Part shown: positions 20,289 to 33,000 of the stretch, piece after piece
Layout of the letters: each line of letters starts with the position of its first letter
Position numbering within the stretch: the first letter of the stretch is position 1
Assembly: GCF_036785885.1 (NCBI RefSeq)
Contig: NC_092323.1
Location: 5,558,501-5,622,500, forward strand
Direction: 5' to 3'
Origin: Coffea arabica
Lineage: Eukaryota; Streptophyta; Magnoliopsida; Gentianales; Rubiaceae
Length of the DNA stretch: 64,000 nt
Made by a program: the position numbers and the translations under genes
The notes under the pieces: generated by a model
Told to the model about the DNA's origin: nothing
Database searches by the model: none
What the model saw: only the letters and a program-made list of their open reading frames with translations

Positions 20289-23200
20289 TAAAGGAAGTAG
20301 TTTTTCCAATAATTTTCTGGTAGTAACTTTTCCATCATGTAGAATTTACGGGAATTACCCAAGTATGCCATATTGATTTCTGCTATGCATGCAAAAGAAT
20401 CCTACGTCCACTGTGCTTTCAAAAGCTTCCAATGACCAGCCTAATGGACGCAGTGATGTATCAAAGCATGGAGGAAACTACTACCCTTTCTCTTATTAGA
20501 TGGAGTAATCTGCATATTTTTCGCTATAAGGGATTAATTAATTGGTACATTTCTCTTAGTTATAGAGGAATCAATCTGCTTATTCAGAAGTTAGGGCTCC
20601 CAGAATTCATATTCGAAAAGCAAGAGCCCGTGCCTATTCGGACCACCAGCCTTTTTTCCTGCAAAAGTAAAAGATAAAAACATACTACTATTTTCTTCCT
20701 TCCTATTTTTTTGGAAAATTTGCCAAATTGGTCCCTAACATTTATCAAAAAAACTTGTTTAGTCCCTAACATATAAAATCAGCCAAAATGATCATTCACA
20801 TTTAAATTATGAGCCAATTTGGTCCTATTGCTCGTTTTTGCTCATTTCTCCGACTAAAAATAGCACGCCCCTCTCACGTGGTCATATCTTTAGGGGCAAA
20901 ATCGAAAAACACATTTCATTACCGGTTAAAGGTAAAAGGATAGGGGACCACCACCAAAATACACATTTCACCTTTGGCCCTCAAATTACAGTTTGAAGAA
21001 ACCCTAATTGCATCCCCAAATTAACAAGCATAACTTGGAAATGTACTGCCGATGATGACGCTGACAAACCTGTAGGGTGTGATTGAGAAATGATCGAAAG
21101 TTTAGCCAGAAAATCATGAAGAAAATCTTCAAAAAGATGCAGAATGAATAGGAAAATGGGACTTCACAATGGGTTATGGTAAGTTTTTTTTTACCAATGT
21201 GGTTAGCAATTGTTGACGAATCTTGCTTAGGACTGTATTTTATGTTAATTAATTGAAGATTGTTCATTATTTTACTTAGTTTTGCTATGGTCCCCAATTT
21301 TTATTTAGTTTTGCTGTGGTCCCCTTTTATATTATGTTTTGCCGACGACGGAAAATATGAATTTGTAGAAGTTCTTGGCTTCCTACAGCAGACTTTATAA
21401 ATAAGTGTCCAGCCAAGGCGTTATTTATATATGCTTTTGCATCAATGTAATCTCTAAACCTTTTGAAGAGTTAATCAATAATTAGTAGTGATAATAAGCA
21501 TCCAGATGTGGACATGAAAAGAATGAAACTTCCAGGGAATGCAAATGGAGTCTCAATCACTCCATTAACACATGCTAGTGGAACATTAGCAGATTCCGAA
21601 ATGGACGTCAATTTCATCACCTATACATGCATAAGCAGCTGCTCCCTTACAACAACCTCGCACGCGTACAATTCGCGAGCATGACCTACGTAATAATCCC
21701 GTGTAACCATATTAATTGTACTACAGTGAAAAGAGCTAAGCCTGAAATGTTACCGACTTTAGTTCGAGTTTTACCATTGTTATGGTTCATGCTTTGAGAC
21801 TGGGTTAAAAGATTCGGCTTATAGGATATTATTTGATCGGAGATTATAAAAAGAATTAATTTTTCTTACACTGACAGTGTATACAATGTCAGCGTCGAAT
21901 GAATGACAAATATGCAAATTGTTAATTTTTTTTTTTTTTTTTTTTTTGTACAGAGTAATTACCTCAATTATCGGTGTAAAGGTTAAGGAAAATAGTCACC
22001 AGATACAAGTTGCCAATTGTGGCTTTCACTTCCATCGTGACCGTGTCAAACACTTGCAGCTGAGTGCCCGTTCAACCTAGTTTGTTCCTCAGAGCATCAA
22101 AGTCCAAAAATGTTGCTTTCTTCATTTTCTTTTTCATCTTTTTTGGGTAAACTATGTGACATCTTTTTCTTCTTCTTCTTTCCGCTGCAGTACTACTTAG
22201 CTCGAGGAAACGTGTTCAACAGCAGCTCCATACGTATTCGGGTCAATTAGAAAATATAACTTCAATTGAGTGCGTCATTAACCATAACTAATATTAGTCT
22301 ACTTATTAATCATTTAGTGCACTCACAAATTTTTGTTGAAGTGGACATTGTTGAAATTATACTTTTGTATCAGAATATGTTTTTTTTGCTCTTCTCTTAC
22401 TCGTTACACAAGCATTTTTTTTCCCCTTCCATTTTCCTCGTCATGATTATGGAAATGCAGGCAAATCTTTTGGTCCCTCCCATTTCTTTCTTTCTTTCTT
22501 TCTTAAATCTTTTGGGTTGTTTTGATCCTCATATTATTTTAGAATTCACTGCGCCTGAATTATTTACCACTGCTTCGTCAAAGTGATTTCATATCACTTA
22601 GTTGTTATGCAATGTACAGCATTATTTCTAAGTTTCTATTTTGACCTGACTTCGATACTTTCTTTTCTTTTTTTTTTTTGGGTCAAATTTGACTTTGATG
22701 TTAATAAATTAATATTAACATTTATTCGAAGCATTGGGTGGCCAGATGTAACAATGGAACTCGAATTTTGGGTTCAAATTGGAGAAGTAACAGTAAAGAA
22801 ATTGCGATGCTTTCAAAGGTCAAAGTCGAACTTAAGAAATATGTCTGCAGGAATGTTTCCATGTAGTGGTCTTGTAACTTCACATGATAGCTTTGAATTA
22901 GAAATCGACTGTGCTTATGGAATCAACATTCTTGATTCTTCAATTTACCAAAAAAAAATAAAATTTTTTTAAAACTATTTGCACATTACCCTGTGTACAA
23001 AAGATTTGCATCCAACCCAACGGAACCCTAATGTATTTTTTAACAGTGGACAGGAAAACACCTCAATTCTTCGGGTCTTCCCTCCCTATTCGTTCGCATC
23101 CAAAGCAATGGAAACACCTCAAAGATGATGCAAGCATGTTTTTCCTTAGTCTGAATATTACGGCATCAGAATATCCGGTCAAAAAAAAAAAAGCACATTT

Positions 23201-24214
23201 GTTAATCTTCTTCCGCAACCTGCCGTATTGTTGAATATTCGAGAATCAAATCTATACGCACCCAAACTCTCAGTTCCTTTACTAAGCGAAACGACTGCAA
23301 AATCCTGGCTTTGTTCATTGCCAATTTCTGCAGTTTCCCATGTCCCGTCTTCTTCTCTTTTGGTCAGAATAGACCTCCAATCTTCTATTACTCTTCAAGT
23401 GTGCCTATTGTCTTCAGCAGCCCCCAAAAAAACAAAAAAACACAAAAAAAGTCAAAAGAACTTCTTACTATCTTTGCCCAAAAAAGCTATCCTGACTCAA
23501 TCAGTTGGGAGAGCACATCAAGTTGAAGCTCTCATCTTGACCGTGCAATCATAAATATCAGCCAAGTTTGGCGCCTGCAGAAATATTCAATTCTCAAGTT
23601 TCTCAGCCTTAGCGGTCAAGCCAAACTGCAGCGACGTAAAATTTATCATCACATTCTTCCCGGGCCGGTCTTGAATTGAACGTGCTATCGGTGTTCTAGA
23701 ATTCTTTTTGGGCACCTTAGTAAGTAGCCTGCATCAGCAATCTTCGTAATTGGGCCTCTACCATACAAATTAAAATTTTGTCCATTAGGTCGCTATTGCC
23801 TTTTTTTATTATTATTATTCGACGGGCCGTGGCCCATTTTTTTTTTTAACCAAATTGTTATCGAGAATCATATAGTTTAGAAGAATCCAGAAATCTACAA
23901 ACATTTGATTTAAGTGGCGTAGATGGGTATATGTGCGTGCGCGGATTTATAAATTTCTCTGATAAGTAAAGAAGCTAAAAGTAAAGGTTTGATTAAACAA
24001 GTTTTCGTGATACGTAAAGCAATTGGAAACAGCCCTTACCTTTTCTGGTCATAGAATGGCTCACTACAACATGCTGTTCAAGTAAAAATCACGGCTATTT
24101 AAATGTTATTTTATGCGAAATACTAGACGTCAGCTTCCCACATTCAAAGGATCCGAGACGGGCAAGTTTCTTTCCCTTCATTTTTTTTTTTTCATTTTTA
24201 AACGAAGCATGAAC
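20289..24214. other. Gene-free repeat-rich interval
   Basis: I see no gene over nearly 4 kb. Around 20727-21000 there are GGTCCCTAAC-type motifs common in plant repeat debris. Near 21864-21905 a TACACTGACAGTGTATACA segment matches the ends of the small repeat at 47148-47292. Poly-T tracts occur near 21929-21948 and 22668-22680. Several frames of 80-130 codons exist but show no domain. Confidence 0.5.
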
Positions 24215-24585
24215 TAGGGGTGGAGCTGAACCAAGTAGCTCGGCTCGAGCTCGCGAGCTACTTGATCAGCAGCTCGAGCTCGAGCTCGATTGACCAAACT
24301 CGATCTCGAGTTCGAGCCGCTCGTTAGAGCTATCGAGTCGATCTCGAGTTTGAAAATATGATACTCGAAAGTTCAACGAGCTCTATCGAGCTTTTTATAA
24401 TATATATTTTAATTATTATTATTGTGAAATGTCAATAATATCATTTATTTAAAATTATATATAAAATATTAATTTTTATTACTTGAGCTTGATTAGGCTT
24501 GACGAGTTCGAGCTTAGTTATTTTGCCTCGAGTCGAACTCGAGTAGTACACTACTCGAGCTCGACTCGACTCGACAGCAGCTCTA
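24215..24585. mobile_element. hAT-like MITE rich in GAGCTCGA palindromes
   Basis: An exact 8-bp target duplication, GCATGAAC, flanks the element (24207-24214 and 24586-24593). Its ends, TAGGGGTGGAGCTG and (reverse complement) TAGAGCTGCTGTCG, begin with TAG like many plant hAT elements. Both arms are dense in CTCGAG/GAGCTC motifs around an AT-rich centre, and there is no coding capacity. A roughly 45-bp direct repeat (AAGTTTCTTTCC..CATTTTTAAA) also lies immediately outside both ends. Confidence 0.8.
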
Positions 24586-24593
24586 GCATGAAC

Positions 24594-25574
24594 AAGTTTC
24601 TTTCCTTTCATTTTTTTTTCATTTTTAAATGAAGACTAGTCGTCTTTTTTTTTTTTTTATCAATTGTCACCTTCTATTCTTACTCTTACTTCTACTCTAA
24701 TCTATTCCAAGGAGTGACACAACTGGGTCAAAAAGAACCAACATTCCTGTGGACCCAGGTCATTTAGTATTTCAACCATCAAGGTAATTTTGTGCAATTT
24801 TACAAAAATGGGAATTTCAGTAGAAAACTAGAAATTATTAAATTTTCGTCCTGTGAACTAAATCATCGTACACTTCACTGGGTTACAAAGAAATAAGCAG
24901 ATGCTTGAAGCATATTAAGGAATTAAGTCGCTTAATTGAGCCAGAATGTAGAGAAGATTATTCAAAAGACAGGAGATACGCTGATCCAATCTTAATACAA
25001 GAAGCTAGCAGGTACGTTTTACCCAAAAAAAAAAAAAAGGGGCGGCAAACTTCAACAAAACAAAGAATGAGTATGTTCAATCAAACAAAGGAACGGGCAT
25101 CATCTTTTCCCACATCATTCATCATGGGCCAGACATCAATGAAATCTAGTACCTCAACCCAAGTGGGAAAAGGTAAAAGCAGATGCAAAAAAGCCGAAGC
25201 AAAGCATTAATGTAATACAGATTCAACAACACCAATCATGAAAGCAAGCACCCAAATAGTAGCTAAAGTCAACACCTCAAGAAATTCCAAGATCCTTTTC
25301 CCATTAGGTGAGGCACTACCGGTATATTAGTACTCCTACACATAACCAAATTACCAAGCAAGCATGCGAGCAATTAATCCAGTCGGTGGACGTGTTGGAT
25401 AATTTATGTCAATCAATGTGAAACATGAATAGGAGAACTATCATGACTTCACCAAATTTGTTGGAATTTGGTTACTTTTTCAAACTATCATGAATCCCTT
25501 TGGTTGAACAACAACAAGACTTCATCTACTAAGCTGTTCATCTTCATCACCTGTATCCAATTCATCGTCATCAT
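24594..25574. other. Intergenic DNA 3' of the DUF1685 gene
   Basis: The stretch 24640-24740, a T run followed by TATTCTTACTCTTACTTCTA, resembles the tail of the SINE-like repeat at 55431-55637. No gene is seen. Confidence 0.45.
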
Positions 25575-26466
25575 TCACCTTGAAGATTGACGAACGGCAC
25601 AAGCAACCACTTGTGCCCACTGTCTCAATCTTGTCTTCACCGTTTGTGGATTTTCACCTGTTTCACATACATCCCAATCAAGATCTGATTTCTATCCAAA
25701 ATCCCATGCCCAAAAAATAAACATCTGTATCAAACTTAAATATCAAAACAGCTCCAAAAACAAATCAACTGAATTTCGAATTAAGGGTGCTTTCTGTTCC
25801 CTATAACGAGAAATGGAGTTGGGATATGTACTGTCCACGAAAGTAGCTCAGTCTTGGGGAAACCGAATAAAGAAATCCAATCCTTAATCAATAATAGTGA
25901 CAACAATCCACACTAAGATTCACATCCAAAAACTAAAACCAGTAATTGAATTAAGAGACCAAAAAAACATTGAAAGAGATGATCCGAAATGAAAAAAAGA
26001 GGGTTTTGCAATATATACCTGGACCAAAGATGTTATGAGGGCTGTCAAGAGGGGAAGGCGTGTCGCAGTCCGAGACAGTGGAAGAGAAAGGCGATGCCAA
26101 AGTGATATGCTTAGAAACTGTGTCGTTGTAATTCTTGTTTACAGCATAAAATAGTCCATAGGCCGGAAAAGTATCAGACAAACGTTGGTCGATTTTTGGG
26201 GAGTCAAAACTGAAACCCAATTCAATACAAGCCTTAAGTTCCTCAAGGTCTTCCTCGGTCACACTCTTACTCCGACGGTTGCAGCGAATGTCGTGATTTC
26301 CCTTCCGCCGCTGCCAAGCCTCATCACGATAAGTGTCCGGAGACCAGGATTTTTGTTTGTACAGAGATGGAGTAGGTGTGAGCACTGGCTGAACCTGCCG
26401 GGGCTCCGGTATGAACTCCGTTGGGGGAGGTGTGGGTGATGGAGGAATGGTGGGGTTGTGGGACAT
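25575..26466 (-). CDS. DUF1685 family protein
   Basis: Two exons, 26019-26466 and 25575-25657, encode 176 residues with a GT-AG intron in phase. The N-terminus is Pro-rich (residues 5-35). Then come KSWSPDTYRDEAWQRRK and the family core KSVTEEDLEELKACIELGF (about 67-85), followed by DSPKIDQRLSDTFPAYGLFYAVNK (as a split motif around 88-111). The second exon gives the usual C-terminal VKTRLRQWAQVVACAVRQ helix and stops soon after. I place the start at MSHNP (26466); an upstream in-frame Met exists, at a less likely position. The function of DUF1685 proteins is not established as far as I know. There are no signal peptide or membrane segments. Confidence 0.9.
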
Positions 26467-28571
26467 GATGGAGAAATAATACGTCTCGCCTCTCACCCAG
26501 CCCCAAAGGCGGGGAGACGGGGAGGAGGGGCTTTGGCGAAGAGGTCGATGGCTACCTGGTTATTGTCAATTAAAAAGAAGGGTTGATTTGGGTTGAGGGT
26601 TTAGTTTATACTGGTCCTCTGAGTCTTTTGTGTGGGGTCTGCACGCTAGGTTTTGGTTGGTCCGGCTCATGATGACCTGTTCCTTCATACATATTTTCTT
26701 CATTTAGAAAACACTAAAATAAAAGTGAATTGGATTTGTTTGCTAAAAAATGAAAAATAAATGAGGAAAAAAAAAAAACACACACACACACACACAGTCA
26801 CACACACGTTATTTTGATATTCAAAGGTGGATTCTCCAACTTGAAGCTGAATAGCTCATCATATGTTATGGCTGCGCATTGAGATTTAAAAGGAAAAATG
26901 GTAGGTCCAAATTTAGGTCCCATCTTTTTCTTGAATTTTTAAAAATATTCTCTTGACAATTTTTCTAATATCACGTATACTATATCTCACACGAAATGTA
27001 TTACTTTTTTTTCTTTACAAAAACTCTAAAAAAAAATAGGACTTGAACAAAAATTACTGTGCAAAAAACAAACAAGTATTTGTACCCTAAAAAGTTGTAA
27101 TTTTGGTAAAGTAAATTACATTCTTATTTTGGATATTCTGGTTAAGACATGTTGGATGAGTTGACGAAGAAGGTGCAGGGTAGATGAAGATTGTAAATTT
27201 GCCAACAATTTTTTCCACGTCCAAAATAACACAATAGTGAGGAATATAAATACATCGACACTAGGAATATTCGGAGTCCCAATTCCAGGGCCAATTATTA
27301 TAATCAGTGGTAGAACAGCGCAAGTACAGGACGCAAAAGACTAGCGTATGGTTCGGCGGAAGATTATCTTCTTGGGCCGCAAACATGTTGTTTATACGTA
27401 ATCAGGAAGTATGTATAAGAATGATTGCAATCAGACATTACTGGAAATATGTATAATAAGTCGTCTGATTGCCGGCGCAAAGTATTTGTTTTCTATGCAT
27501 ACGCAAGGATACAAAATAATATGTAACTTTCAGCACAAAATTTAATCGAAGTCGTAAGGCATCCACCTCGACCAAAGCCTAATCTCCTTGAGACAATAGC
27601 TCTGTGGTCTTTAATATTTGCGTTGCAACATTACCTGTTGGCTTATTGAAGCTATGATTTTGAGAGGACAGATGATATTGTCACAGCCTAAATTTTATTT
27701 ACCCGGTGATTTGTGCTAAAAAATTAGATTGCCCTTTGCATTTGGGCTTGAACTTGAGAAGGGCAAATTGAAATTTTCATTTAAAATTTTTTGTGGAAAT
27801 AAAATATAGGTTGTGGCTTTAACACCAATAAAAATTTAAATTGGCACGCTCTACATTTGAGATCTTAGCAAACTGCTAAAAAGTTAAAACATATAGGTAA
27901 TAAAAGATCGATAAAGGGGGAATCTTGGATTTAGTATAAACTTTTTTTTCATCGCTTCTTAAATTTTCAACTTTATCCCCACAAATCACTAAATTATAAC
28001 TCTACCGTCTGATTGCATGTTGCCCATATAGCAAACGGATGTAACAACAACTAATTTTCACCCCCATAACCACCCACAAATATTGTAACCATCAAATTAA
28101 TTAAAATTCTACTAAAAAAATTTTAAACCATCAAAGTTTATTTTTTTCATTGAAAATTTTTATATAAATTCTTCCATATAAAAAAGTGATTGTTTCTAAA
28201 TTGCACACACATTGGATGTGCCTCATCACTAGTTTGTATAGTTGTTTTTTATTTAATTTGACCTGAAATATGAGAAGACAAGGATCTTAAACTTCATTGG
28301 GTTTGGTCACAGACTTTCAAAGAGCCAACATTAAGGGTTAGCAAAAACACCCGAAACCTATCATATTTGATCCAATCCGACCTAAAAAATAAAGTATCCA
28401 ATCAGCATTATTTGATCGGGTTGAAAGAGAATGCGACACCAACTCATATGCAGTCAGGTTAGGGTTACATGATTAAGAACTCACAGGCACTTGATCCCCC
28501 CGCATATATATATATATATATATATATTTATTTATTTATTTATTTATTTTTATACATATACCACAAATAAT
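26467..28571. other. Intergenic DNA upstream of the DUF1685 gene
   Basis: It holds the presumed DUF1685 promoter at its left edge, a (CA)n tract at about 26779-26798, and AT-rich sequence. An (AT)n/(TTTA)n tract is at 28505-28550. No gene is seen. Confidence 0.5.
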
Positions 28572-29323
28572 GGCCCTGTTTGGCAAATGAGTTTTTGGCC
28601 AAATTTATTTCATACTAGTTTTTAAATAATTTTAACTACAATAATCTCAAAAAATTTCTCGAAATTTTTAAACTACATGTTTTAAAATACCCAAAACACA
28701 CAAAAAAAAAATTCCCTTCCTCCATTTCTCTTTTTCCTCCCCCACATCAACCCCACCATCACCTTCAGCGCTGATTACTTCATCTGATGCCGGCAGAGAT
28801 AAGTATTTTTTTTTCTCTTCTCCCTTCTCTCCTTCCCTCCCCTCTTTCCTTCTTCTCTTCTCTTCCCTGCCACCTCTTTCCCTCTCATTTTCTTCCCTCG
28901 CCACCCTATCCCTCCCCCCTATGCAATTTGGCCGCACGGCCAGATTAGGTCGCCCGATCTGCGCAAGAGGGAGAGGGAGGGTGGCGGGAAAGAAGGGAGA
29001 AAAGGGAAAGAGGGAAGGGAAGGAGAAAATGAAGGGAGGGGAAGAGAGAGAGAAGGGAATAGAGGGGGAAGAGGGAGAGAGAGCAAAATGCAAGAAAAAA
29101 ATTGTTGTTGTTGTTGCTACAGCTTCCAATGGGGGGAGGGAGAGGGAGAGGGAGACGAAGAAGAGAGGGAAGAAAAGAAAAGAAAGAAAAATAAAGAAAG
29201 AGAGAGAGAAAGGGAAAAGGGAAAAAAAGTTTTCCATCTTAAAAATTTTTCCTACAACTTCTACAATAAATTATAGTAAAATTTTAGGCAGTGACAAAAA
29301 AAAATCATTTGCCAAACGGGGCC
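28572..29323. mobile_element. Foldback MITE with polypyrimidine and polypurine arms
   Basis: The ends GGCCCTGTTTGGCAAATGA and TCATTTGCCAAACGGGGCC are inverted repeats with one mismatch. Inside, 28715-28920 is almost all C/T and 28960-29225 almost all G/A, forming a long imperfect hairpin. The long frames open across it on both strands (for example 28668-29237 minus and 28921-29340 plus) are Arg/Glu/Lys- or Ser/Pro-only and result from this composition. The target duplication is unclear (AAT-type). Confidence 0.75.
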
Positions 29324-30093
29324 AATATTTTTGGAGCTAAAAAAGTAATTTAATTGAACAAATTATATTAAAAATATGAAAAACTATAGTTTGTTGACAA
29401 GATCCATTTCTAGAGGTCATGATCTTATTTTTTGGGAAAAAGTTTAATTAATGTAGAATAAATATTTTAAAAAGGTACTACTTATTTTAAATTTTCATTA
29501 ATTTTGAATTATTTTAAATTTTTTCATTTTTCTTGTATTCTATTCACACATTTGTTTCTTGGGAAGAGACTTTTTTTGAAAATTTTTTTTATTAAGTTTT
29601 AAATGAATATGAAAGATATAAAATTAAATTAGTATAAATTAATTAAAAAATTAAATGATAAGCTAGACGGGACGAGTGTCCGTTGACTCGATCCTATCTT
29701 AATCGAGTACCCGCTCATTTCTGGGACGGGTAAGAAACAGAACATGTTTGGTTGGGCCTGTGAGCTATACGAACACACAATTAGAACCCAATCCAATAAA
29801 ATTATACTACGCTTTCGCAGGTATACACGGGCCTGCAGCTTATCTAAATCCGGGTCTCGTCCTCAGCTTCCGCTAGCTTATTGTACACACATACTGGCAA
29901 TTGTTCGCAGATTTTCTCATTGTTCTTCACTTCTTCCTACTCCCATGTATGACTGCTTAAAATGACTCCCGGGGATTAGGGTTTCTGATTCCCAATTGAA
30001 ATTCCAAATTTCAATTGAAAGAACAAAAAAGTTACCATCAAACCGGGAACTTGGGGCCGGACGGTGACTGTGATAACCGATTTGATCGGAATT
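29324..30093 (+). promoter_or_regulatory. CLASRP upstream region with telo-box
   Basis: No other gene is seen in this 770-bp stretch. TTAGGGTTT at 29976-29984 is the plant telo-box (AAACCCTAA on the other strand), common just upstream of housekeeping and ribosome/splicing genes. It lies 110 bases before the ATG. Confidence 0.5.
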
Positions 30094-33000
30094 ATGTGGC
30101 ACGAAGCGAGGCGGTCGGAGAAAAAGGTACATGACATGATGGACGCGGCTCGGAAGCGGGCTCAGAGACGCGCTGTCTACCTGGCTAAGAGGCGCGGCGA
30201 CCCGCAGCAGTCTATCCAAGCCGTCGGATCTCGCTGCCGTATCTATCGTGACGATGCTCTCTACCACGCCACCCAGGATCAGCAGGGCCTGTATGAATCA
30301 TTTACTCTTATTATATTCTCATTTCTCCTAGGACTACAATTTCCCCTTATTGAATTCCTGCATATAGCGAGCAGTTTTATGTTTTCTTTTACGTTTCTAA
30401 GGATTTGGTAACTGGAAAGTGAAATATACTTTTTCTAAATTTGTATTAGATTAGCGTTATATTTTGTGTGTGGCTGTGGATGTCATTTGTTGAATGTGAA
30501 AGTTGGCAGATTCGAGTAATGCCCTGGGGCGCGTGGCGGTTTATGTGAGTTGGTGACTGGTGAAACTATGAGAGTTGGGAACTGCATGTAGTGATGTGTT
30601 AAGAAATTGAAAAGGGATAGTATATTAGTATGTATTGTTGGACCTTTGTACCTATTTTGCGTTTGCTTTGTAAATTAGGTGGCCTTGACCTATCTTGGAA
30701 AGAAGTTCTACCATAGCTTCTGTTTTCGACTAAAGGATACTGCTTTAGTAAATAAATTATCTAGGTGTGTTTCTCGAAGCTTGATTTATATCAAAATATG
30801 CATATCAATGCGGGAGGGAGTTTATTTTTTGAAGCTTCTTTTCTCTGGTTCTTTACTTTGTGTATGCAAAGTACTTCAGGTTGTTTCTGACTTGATCATT
30901 TTGACTTATGACATAAATCTAACCTTTACGCTGTCCTTTTGACCAGGATTCCATGGAACGGAAAGCAGGATATTTTGATTGACAGGTACTTAAACCTTTG
31001 TGATCCGACTATTTTTGCTAAGTAGGAATGGGGTTGACAAGCTGGACTGCATATTTACTGGTCTAACTGATCTAATTCCTTGTTAACAGATTTGATGGTC
31101 GTGCTTTGCTTGATTTTATTAGAGATTCTAGTTCGAGACATATTCGGGTTCCTGAGAAGTCTGAAGAAGAGGAAGAATTAGAAGAGTTTGTTAATTTTGA
31201 GCGTTATCGGGATTTAATTAAGCATCGGCGTAGAGGATGTCGGTACTTTTTGGAATTTTTGATGATCTATTAAATATATGGCATTATAAATAGCATATGT
31301 CAACCATCAAATTTTTCTGTCCTTTGGGATTCAATTATGCAAAGTAGTGAATTCATGCTATGCTCTCCATTGTTCTTAGTGTTGGATACCACATCCAGTC
31401 AAAAGATGACAGCTTACTACACTTCTTTGAGCTAACACTTCCTACTGACAGTTGCCGATGATGAAGCTTTGCAACATGTTGATCAAGAGATTGAGGCTAA
31501 GATCAACCCTTTTGGATCAGACAGGTTCAAGTTTATTTGTCTACTGTATTTGCCTGCAACATCATCGTGACTTACAATTATGCGCTTAGTTAGTTCCTTT
31601 GAGGATATAGACCTTTCTTTTGCTGTACCATTGTGAGAAATTCAAAGTTGCTACTGGTACCAATTATCTTTGACTACGGGATAAGAAAGGAAAACAAGAA
31701 GGGATGAAGGGGCATGCTGAAAAAGAATTTGGCTATACTGGTTTGTATGACCGGTTATGTGTTCAGTAATATTGTGAAATGTTGAGTTATTGTAGTGACC
31801 TTGGGTTTTGAGTTCTGGTGTTGGACAAGATTGAAAATAGTGAAACTTTTGATTTTTGTATTTATTCTGTAATTAATGTTGGTTGGCACGTTTCTTAGTG
31901 GATCTTTTGATAGAACTTTATTACAACAATCAACTTTTTTCAAACGTGGGCAGGAGTTCTTTATGGTAACTCTGTAAGCAGGTGTATATATCTCGAATTG
32001 TGAAGCTGCAATGTCATGATTCTAGTTATTTATGTACACGTTTACTTTGTATTTAAGTATTTTTGACGTGTGTATTGTTTTCCAAATGATATAGATCTCA
32101 TCCTCCCCAGCCAGTGGCAAACAAGGGGTCATATTCACAAGTTGGTTTCTCTTATGATGGAGATGGGAAAGAGGAAACCCACGACTCAGATGGTGAGGAA
32201 GAGGATGAAGATGAAGACGATGAAGATGATGATGAGTTTAACAGTGATGACAGCAATGATGTGGGAATGGAGTCAATTGCAAAGGAATTTGGTGTTAAGC
32301 GCTATGGATGGCTTGTATACATGGATAAGAAGGCTAAAGAAGAAGAAAGGAGGCAGAAAGAAGTTATCAAGGGAGATCCTGCAATTGTAAGTTTTCCAAA
32401 AGCTTGGTTATGATAGAAGGATGCAATATATGGATATATCTTTCAGTATCTCCTGATAACATTGGATTTTGCAGAGGAAGCTGAGTCGGAAGGAAAGAAG
32501 AAAGGCTTCTCAGATGGAAAGAGAAAGGGAAAGAGAAGCATCTCGCATTACTGGTACTAGAGTACTTCACCGTGATCCTTACCGGTGAGCACCCTGAATT
32601 TCTTTTTGTGTAGTTATTGGAATAAGGATCAAAGGGAGAAGTTTTTATATTGGATTGTGTTTGTTATATCCTTTGCTTGCAATTTACAGTGAGCCCAGAA
32701 GAAGCCCTACTTATGAAGCTTATTCACGTTCTAGACGGTGAGTTTATGCTTATGGTGATGTCGTACTTTTGAATGAAGTGGTACTTATGCAATACTAGTA
32801 AACCTGTATTATTTTGTCAGGTCAAGGTCAAGGTCTAGATCTTACTCACCTTCCCACTCAAGGCGCAATGCTCGTGGAATGCATTCTGATGATGTTCATC
32901 GAAGCAAAGATAGAGCTCCTAAGATAGAGTATATAACAGAGTTTGGAGGGTCTGATGGAAATGAACCAAAATTTGAAGGATATTCTCCACCACCATCTCC

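Noticed and set aside
25951-26018. Extension of DUF1685 exon 1 past 26019
   Set aside because: The frame continues into intron sequence; splicing to 25657 restores the conserved C-terminal helix.
28668-29340. Long overlapping open frames of 139-189 codons on both strands
   Set aside because: They lie in purine-only and pyrimidine-only arms of a foldback element and encode only Arg/Glu/Lys/Gly or Ser/Pro/Phe low complexity. No domain, and both strands are equally open.
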